Assembly: GCF_023091745.1 (NCBI RefSeq)
Contig: NC_068925.1
Coordinates: forward strand, 8,496,585-8,560,584
Source: Budorcas taxicolor
Taxonomy: Eukaryota; Chordata; Mammalia; Artiodactyla; Bovidae
Direction of reading: 5' to 3'
Length of the DNA: 64,000 bases
Shown here: piece by piece, positions 58,910-64,000 of the stretch
How the letters are laid out: the number at the start of each line of letters is the position of its first letter
How positions within the stretch are numbered: the first letter of the stretch is position 1
Notes under the pieces: generated by a model
The model's database searches: none
What the model was told of the DNA's origin: nothing
What the model saw: the letters and a program-made list of their open reading frames with translations, nothing else
Translations under genes and position numbers: made by a program

Positions 58910-61440
58910 GACACAGGGAGTGTATGCATGTGACTCCCAGTCTCCCAGTTTGTCTCACCCTCCCCTCCTCCCTGTGCCCACATGCCCATCCTCTACATCT
59001 GTGTCTCTTTCTGCCTGAGAAAGAGGTTAATCTGGACCACTTAATTCCATATATATGCATTAATGTAAGATATTCGTTTTTCTCTTTCTGACTTACTTCA
59101 TTATGTGTGACAGACTGTGTCCATCTGCATATCTACAAATGGCCCTATTTCTTTCCTCTGGGTCACTGAGTAACAGTCCATTGTTCACAAGCGCCGTGTT
59201 TTCTTTATCCATTCATCTGTCATTTGACATGTAGGTTGTTTCTCCTGCTACTGTTAAGCAGTACTGCAATGAATATTGGGTACATGCATCCTTCTGAATT
59301 AAGGTTTTCTCAGGGTATATGCCCAGTAGTGGGTTCGCTGAGTCACATGACAGTTCTATGTTTAATTCTTTAAGGAACCACCATACTGGTCTCCTGGAGA
59401 AGGAAATGGCAGCCCACTCCAGTACTCTTGCTGGAGAATCCCATGGACAGAGGAGCCTGGCAGGCTACTGTCCATGGGGTCACAAGAGTCAGACACGACT
59501 TAGCGGCTAAACCACCACCACCACCAAACTGTTCTCCACAGTGGCTGTATCAATTTACATTCCCACCACGAGTGCAAGAGCATTCCCTTTTCTTTATTGT
59601 TTTTAGATTTTTTGATGATGGCCATTCTGACCGCTGTGAGGTGATACCTCACTGTAGTTTTGATTTGCATTTCTCTAATAATTATTGACGTTGAGCATCT
59701 TTTCATATGCCTCTCGGCCATCTGTCTGTCTTCTTTGGAAAGATGTCCATTTAGGTCTTCTGCCCACTTTTGATTGGGCTGTTTGTTTTTCTGATATTGA
59801 GCTCCATGAGCTGTTTGTATATTTTGGAGATTAATCCTTGCTGCTTTGTTTGCAAATATTTTGTCCCATTCTGAGGGCTGTCTTTTTGTATTCCTTATGG
59901 TTTCTTTTGCTGTGAAAAAGTATTAAGCTTAATAAAGTCCCATTTTTTATTTTTTGTTTTTATTTTCACTACACTAGGAGTGAGTCAAAAAAAAAAAATC
60001 TTTCTCTGGTTTATGTCAGAGTGTTTTTCCATTGTTTTCATCTAAGAGTTTTATAGTGTCTGCTATTACATTTAGGTCCTTAATCTATTTTGAGTTTATT
60101 TTTGTGTATGGTGTTAGGAAGTGTTCTAATTTTATTCTTTTACATGTAGCTGTCCAGATTTCCCAGCACCACTTACTGAAGAGGCTGTTTTCTTCATTGT
60201 ACATTCTTGCTTCCTTTGTCATAGATTAAGTGACCATATATGTGTGGGTTTGTCTCTGGGTTTTCTATCCTGTACCATTGATCCACATTCCTGTTTTTGT
60301 GCCAGTACCATACTGTCTTGATACTGTAGCTTTGTAGTAATTTTGAATTCAGGGAGTGTGATTCCTCCAGCTCCATTTCTTTTCCCAAGATTAATTTGAC
60401 TATTCAAGGTCTTTTATGTTTCCATACAAATTGTAAAATTTTTGACCTAATTCCATGAAGAATGCCATCAGTAATCTGATAGAAATTGCATTCAATCTGT
60501 AGGTTGCTTTGGGTAGTATATTCATTTTCACAATATTGATTCTTTCAATCCAAGAACATGGTATATTTCGTCATCTGTTGTGTCATCTTTGATTTCCTTC
60601 TGCACTGTTTTCTGCCTCATTAAGTAGGCTTATTTCTTGGTATTTTATTCTTTATGTTGCGATGGTAAATGGGATTGTCTTTTTCTCTTTCTGCTCTTTT
60701 GTTGTTAGTGTACAAGAATGCAAGAGATTTCTCTGCATTAATTTTGTTTCCTGAAACCTGATCAAATTCACTGATGAGCGAGCTCTAGAAGTTTTCTGGT
60801 GGCATCTTTAGAATTTTCTATGGATAGTATCATGTCATCTGCAGTGACAGTTTTACTTCTTCTTTTCCAAATTGTATTCTTTTTCTTCTCTGATTACTGT
60901 GGCACTTCCAAAACTATGTTGAATAAGGTGGTGAGAGTGAACATCCTTGTCTTTTTCCTGATCTTAGGTGAAATGCTTTCAGTTTTTCACCATTGTGAAT
61001 GATGTTTGGTGTGGTTTTGTCATATATGGCCTTTTATTATGTTAAGTTCCCTCTATGCTCACTCTCTGGAGAGTTTTTATCATAAATGGGTGTTGAATTT
61101 TGTCAAAAGCTTTCTCTGTGACTGTTGAGATGATCATGTCATTTTTATCTTTCAATTTGTTAAAATGGTGTATCACATTGATTGACTTGCATATACTGAA
61201 GAATCCTTGCATCACTGGGATAAATGGTACTTGATCATGGTGAATGGTCCTTTGTTGTGTTGGATTCTGTTCACTAGTATTTTGTGAGGATTTTTTGTGT
61301 CTATGTTCATCAGTGATATTTGCCTGTAGTTTCCTCTTTCTGTGACATCTATGTCTGGTTTTGGTATCGCAGTGATGGTGGTCTTGTAGAACTAATTTAG
61401 GAGTGTTCCTTCCTCTGCAATTTTTTGGAAGAGTTTGAGG
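58910..61440 (-). mobile_element. L1 LINE: ORF2 part and 3' UTR
   Basis: On the minus strand it encodes L1 ORF2 pieces (KAFDKIQHPFMIKTL; YHLTAVRMAIIKKSKNN; GMLLHSWWECKLIQPLW) with stops. The 3' UTR lies to the left, beside BovB. A Bov-A unit is inserted at 59393-59516. Confidence 0.85.
59393..59516 (+). repeat. Bov-A SINE inside the L1
   Basis: GGAGAAGGAAATGGCAGCCC to AGTCAGACACGACTTAGCGG. The L1 sequence resumes on both sides. Confidence 0.85.
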
Positions 61441-62340
61441 ACAGGAGCTCAGGCCCAGCCTCCAGCTCATGAATAAGATCCCACAAGCCACAGAGCAAGG
61501 CAAAAAAAAAAAAAAAAGGAGTAGAACAATAATAAATAAACTTTAAAAACTAACAGACATGTTAGGGGGAAAAAAAGACAAATGAAATAAACACTAGAAG
61601 GTAAAACAGAACCCTAATTGCTAAAAAGGAAGAAAAAGTGAAGCAGAACATTAACAAGAGTTAAAAAAATAAAATAAATTTAGAAAACTAATAGGTATGT
61701 TAGAAAAAATAAACGTATCAATGAAACAACTACCAGAAGGTAAAACAGAACCAAAATAGCAAAAAAATAAAATAAAATAAAAAGCCAGAAAGGGCTCTGG
61801 CTGGGGATGCAGGGTGGGGCTTAGGCTCAGTGCAGCCCAGAGGGCACCCCTGGAGTGCCTTTGGCCTCCAAGGGTATAGGATCAGGCTTGGGACCTCAGC
61901 AGGTGCCCCAGGGCCAAGTGGGCAGGGGAAGTGCCTCCAAGGGTCTCTCCCCATCCCCACTGCCAGCCGTTTCCACCAGTCCTCCAAACCTCTTCACCAG
62001 AGCCCCTTCCTGTCCAGTCTGGTGTTCCCCCTCCCCTCTCTCTCATGCTCCCCGGACTCAAGCAGGTTGCGGGGGCCTCAGAGGATGGAGGACCAGGCCT
62101 GAGACCACAGCGGCTCCCAGGGGCCCAGTGGGCAGGGGAAGTGCCCTCAAGGGTCTTTCCCGTCCCCACTGGCCCCGTGGAGGTGTGCCTTTCCAGGCAT
62201 TGGACACCCCAGTTGCCCCTCAGGGCACCAGCCCCGTTGGCTCCACTTCCCCTCCCCCTTCTTTCCCCCGCGTGCTCTGCCCAGTCACTCGGGAGTTCCT
62301 TCTGGACTCCTCGCCTTCCCACTCTGCCATCTTGTCTCTA
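61441..62340 (-). mobile_element. L1 5' UTR-like region with tandem units
   Basis: An A-rich part (61520-61780) has two imperfect copies sharing AGAAGGTAAAACAGAACC. A GC-rich part (61790-62320) has two roughly 208-bp units sharing AGTGGGCAGGGGAAGTGCC. It ends with CCATCTTG (62327-62334), the complement of the CAAGATGG site found at L1 5' ends. The 61441-61520 piece with A17 may be a SINE tail. ORF1 and most of ORF2 are missing between this and the L1 to its left. Confidence 0.55.
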
Positions 62341-62344
62341 CCCC

Positions 62345-62656
62345 TCCATAAGGCTTATTTTATATTTTTAATTCTTTAAACATGTAATTATTTATCTCTG
62401 CTGCACTGGGTCTTCATTGCTGCATGCACGCTTTCTCCAGTGGTGGTGGGGGGCTTGTCTCCGTCAAGGTGCAGAGGCTTCCTGTGGTGGCTTCTTCTGT
62501 TGCAGAGCCTGCACTGTAGGGCCACGAGCTTCAGTAGCTGCGGCGCACAGGCTTAGTTGCCTTGCAGCATGTGGGAATCTTCTCCAGCCAGGGATCAAAC
62601 CTGTGTCCCCTAAACTGGCAGGCAGAGTCTTAACTGCTGGACCACCAGGGAAGTCC
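62345..62656 (-). repeat. CHR-type tRNA SINE
   Basis: The complement reads GGGACTTCCCTGGTGGTCCA as the tRNA-like head, then the CHR body (GTAGGGCCACGAGCTTCAGT on +). Confidence 0.8.
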
Positions 62657-62789
62657 CGTAAGGATTATTTTAAACTGGTTAAAGAAACTGCAGACACAGC
62701 AGGAGCTCTGAAAACTGAGCGAAAGTTACCTTTTATAAGAGACACTTGCATTTCTAAGGAAGCTCTCCATTTGTAAGGGTGTCTTCCTC

Positions 62790-63059
62790 ACTGTTGGAGA
62801 AGGCAATGGCACCCCACCCCAGTACTCTTGCCTGGAAAATCCCATGGACAGAGGAGCCTGGTGGGCTGCAGTCCATGGGGTCACAACTGAGCAACTTCAC
62901 TTTCACTTTTCACTTTCATGCATTGGAGAAGGAAATGGCAACCCACCCCAGTGATCTTGCCTGGAGAATCCCAGGGATGGCGGAGCCTGGTGGGCTGCCG
63001 TCTATGGGGCTGCACAGAGTCGGACACGACTGAAGTGACTTAGCAGCAGCACCAGCAGC
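62790..63059 (+). repeat. Bov-A2 SINE (two units)
   Basis: Two Bov-A units (GGAGAAGGCAATGGCACCCC and GGAGAAGGAAATGGCAACCC) and the end AAGTGACTTAGCAGCAGCA. Confidence 0.9.
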
Positions 63060-63800
63060 TCCCTCACTGTACCAAGAGGAGGGAGGGTGTCTAAACTTTT
63101 AGAAACCTATATCACTGGAGAAGGCAACAACTTGAGTCTGCGTATCAACCTTACCCTTGTTTAGTGTGCTTTTCCTGGTATCTGCCTGTAACTGGCTCTT
63201 CACCACCATGCCCTTTGTCTTTAGCTAAAGGTGGTAAAACATGAAACCAAGTTCTAGTTCATGGAGCCAAAGAATGAACTTCACAAACATGCAAACACTC
63301 ACACGGGCAGAGTGTATTTTAAAGGATAGAGATACAAAGCTCTCAGCATAGACACTGAGAGGGGGTGAAGTGCCCCCAAAGGTGAGAATAACAACAGTTT
63401 ATACCTTTACCAGTATTGATCTGTTCACTTTTGGTTGGCTCAGGGCCCTGATGTGTGTACTTTTTGACCAATCATTTCAAATGTTGCAGTGTCCACTTTG
63501 TCGTTTTTATGGCTTTCTTTGATCCCCCAGTCCTTGAGTATTCATAGACATTGAGTCATCAGCCTGTGACCTTTTCTGATGACCTCAGGCTGTTTAAGGA
63601 TCAGATGGATGTTGAAGAATTAGTGGTCCGTCTGGTGTTTTTTTCGTTGATAAGTTGGACTGCAGTTACTGATTTTCTTGTCATCTGAATGCCTGGGAAC
63701 TAGAACAAAAAGTACAGCTATAGGTTAATGGAGTGAGACACTTCTGTGAGGGAGTAAGTAGGACTTAAAATCTAGAACTGAAAAAAGAATCTGGGCTGCA
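63060..63800. other. Unassigned, possibly an old LTR
   Basis: No gene. TGTATTTTAAAGGATAGAGA and the general composition are reminiscent of a minus-strand LTR, but I found no edges or duplication. Confidence 0.35.
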
Positions 63801-64000
63801 ACCATTACTTTGCCAACAAAAGTCTGTCTAGTCAAGGCTATGGTTTTTCCAGTAGTCATGTATGGATGTGAGAGTTGGACTATAAAGAAGGCTGAGCACT
63901 GAAGAGTTGATGTTTTTGAACTGTGATGTTGAAGACCCTTGAGAGTCCCTTGGACTGCAAGGAGATCCAACCAGTCCATCCTAAAGGAGATCAGTCCTGA
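63801..64000 (+). mobile_element. BovB LINE fragment, cut by window end
   Basis: Plus strand; the same region as 55940-56140 of the other copy (MVFPVVMYGCESW-type coding, AAGGCTGAGCACTGAAG). It continues beyond the window. Confidence 0.85.

Noticed and set aside
61042..61503. 153-codon minus-strand frame
   Set aside because: L1 ORF2 remnant (KAFDKIQHPFMIKTL), not a host gene.
61855..62379. Pro/Ser-rich frame of 174 codons and antisense partner
   Set aside because: Lies in the GC-rich L1 5' UTR-like units. It is repeated and has no recognisable domain.

Overview
The window is nuclear DNA from a ruminant, most likely a sheep, goat or close relative. Bov-tA/Bov-A2 SINEs, BovB (RTE) LINEs and CHR-type tRNA SINEs occur throughout, a combination confined to ruminants. 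The betaretroviral provirus at 26.8-31.0 kb reads like the Jaagsiekte sheep retrovirus (enJSRV) group, which points to Caprinae. The gene order, ATP2B4 then LAX1 on the same strand, matches human 1q32. These assignments rest on recognition and knowledge of the families; no database search was run.

Layout. (1) 366-23833, + strand: the 3' half of ATP2B4 (plasma membrane calcium ATPase 4). Eleven coding exons with GT-AG borders run from the nucleotide-binding domain through the hinge motif, transmembrane segments 5-10, the calmodulin-binding region and the C-terminal ETSV PDZ ligand. The second-to-last exon has two donors, giving the known b and a C-termini. Introns hold a 60-bp x10 CpG-rich minisatellite (8.7-9.3 kb), a 20-bp minisatellite (13.8-14.1 kb), a 120-bp inverted repeat (21.1-21.8 kb) and assorted transposons. 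(2) 23834 to about 32105: probable long ATP2B4 3' UTR, split by a 4170-bp defective provirus on the minus strand (26799-30968). Its two 412-bp LTRs differ at only 3 positions and it is flanked by a 6-bp target duplication. It keeps the first part of gag, a short integrase remnant and a long env reading frame. (3) 32.1-43.0 kb: intergenic, with SINEs, a 742-bp class I solo LTR, an isolated CpG-rich block (37.7-38.0 kb) and a long BovB fragment. (4) 43046-49785, + strand: LAX1 (lymphocyte transmembrane adaptor 1) in five coding exons. It carries an in-frame TGA in exon 3, an apparently lost splice donor after exon 4 and a start region with overlapping ATGs in two frames. The last exon, with the tyrosine motifs, is fully open. 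(5) 49.8-64.0 kb: intergenic and dominated by BovB, L1, SINE and LTR fragments. No further host gene was recognised.

How it works together: ATP2B4 exports cytosolic calcium and is switched by calmodulin and PDZ partners. LAX1 is a negative-regulatory adaptor in lymphocyte antigen-receptor signalling. The two are neighbours, not a functional unit. The main points of interest are the young enJSRV-like provirus inside the probable ATP2B4 3' UTR and the apparent disruption of LAX1.
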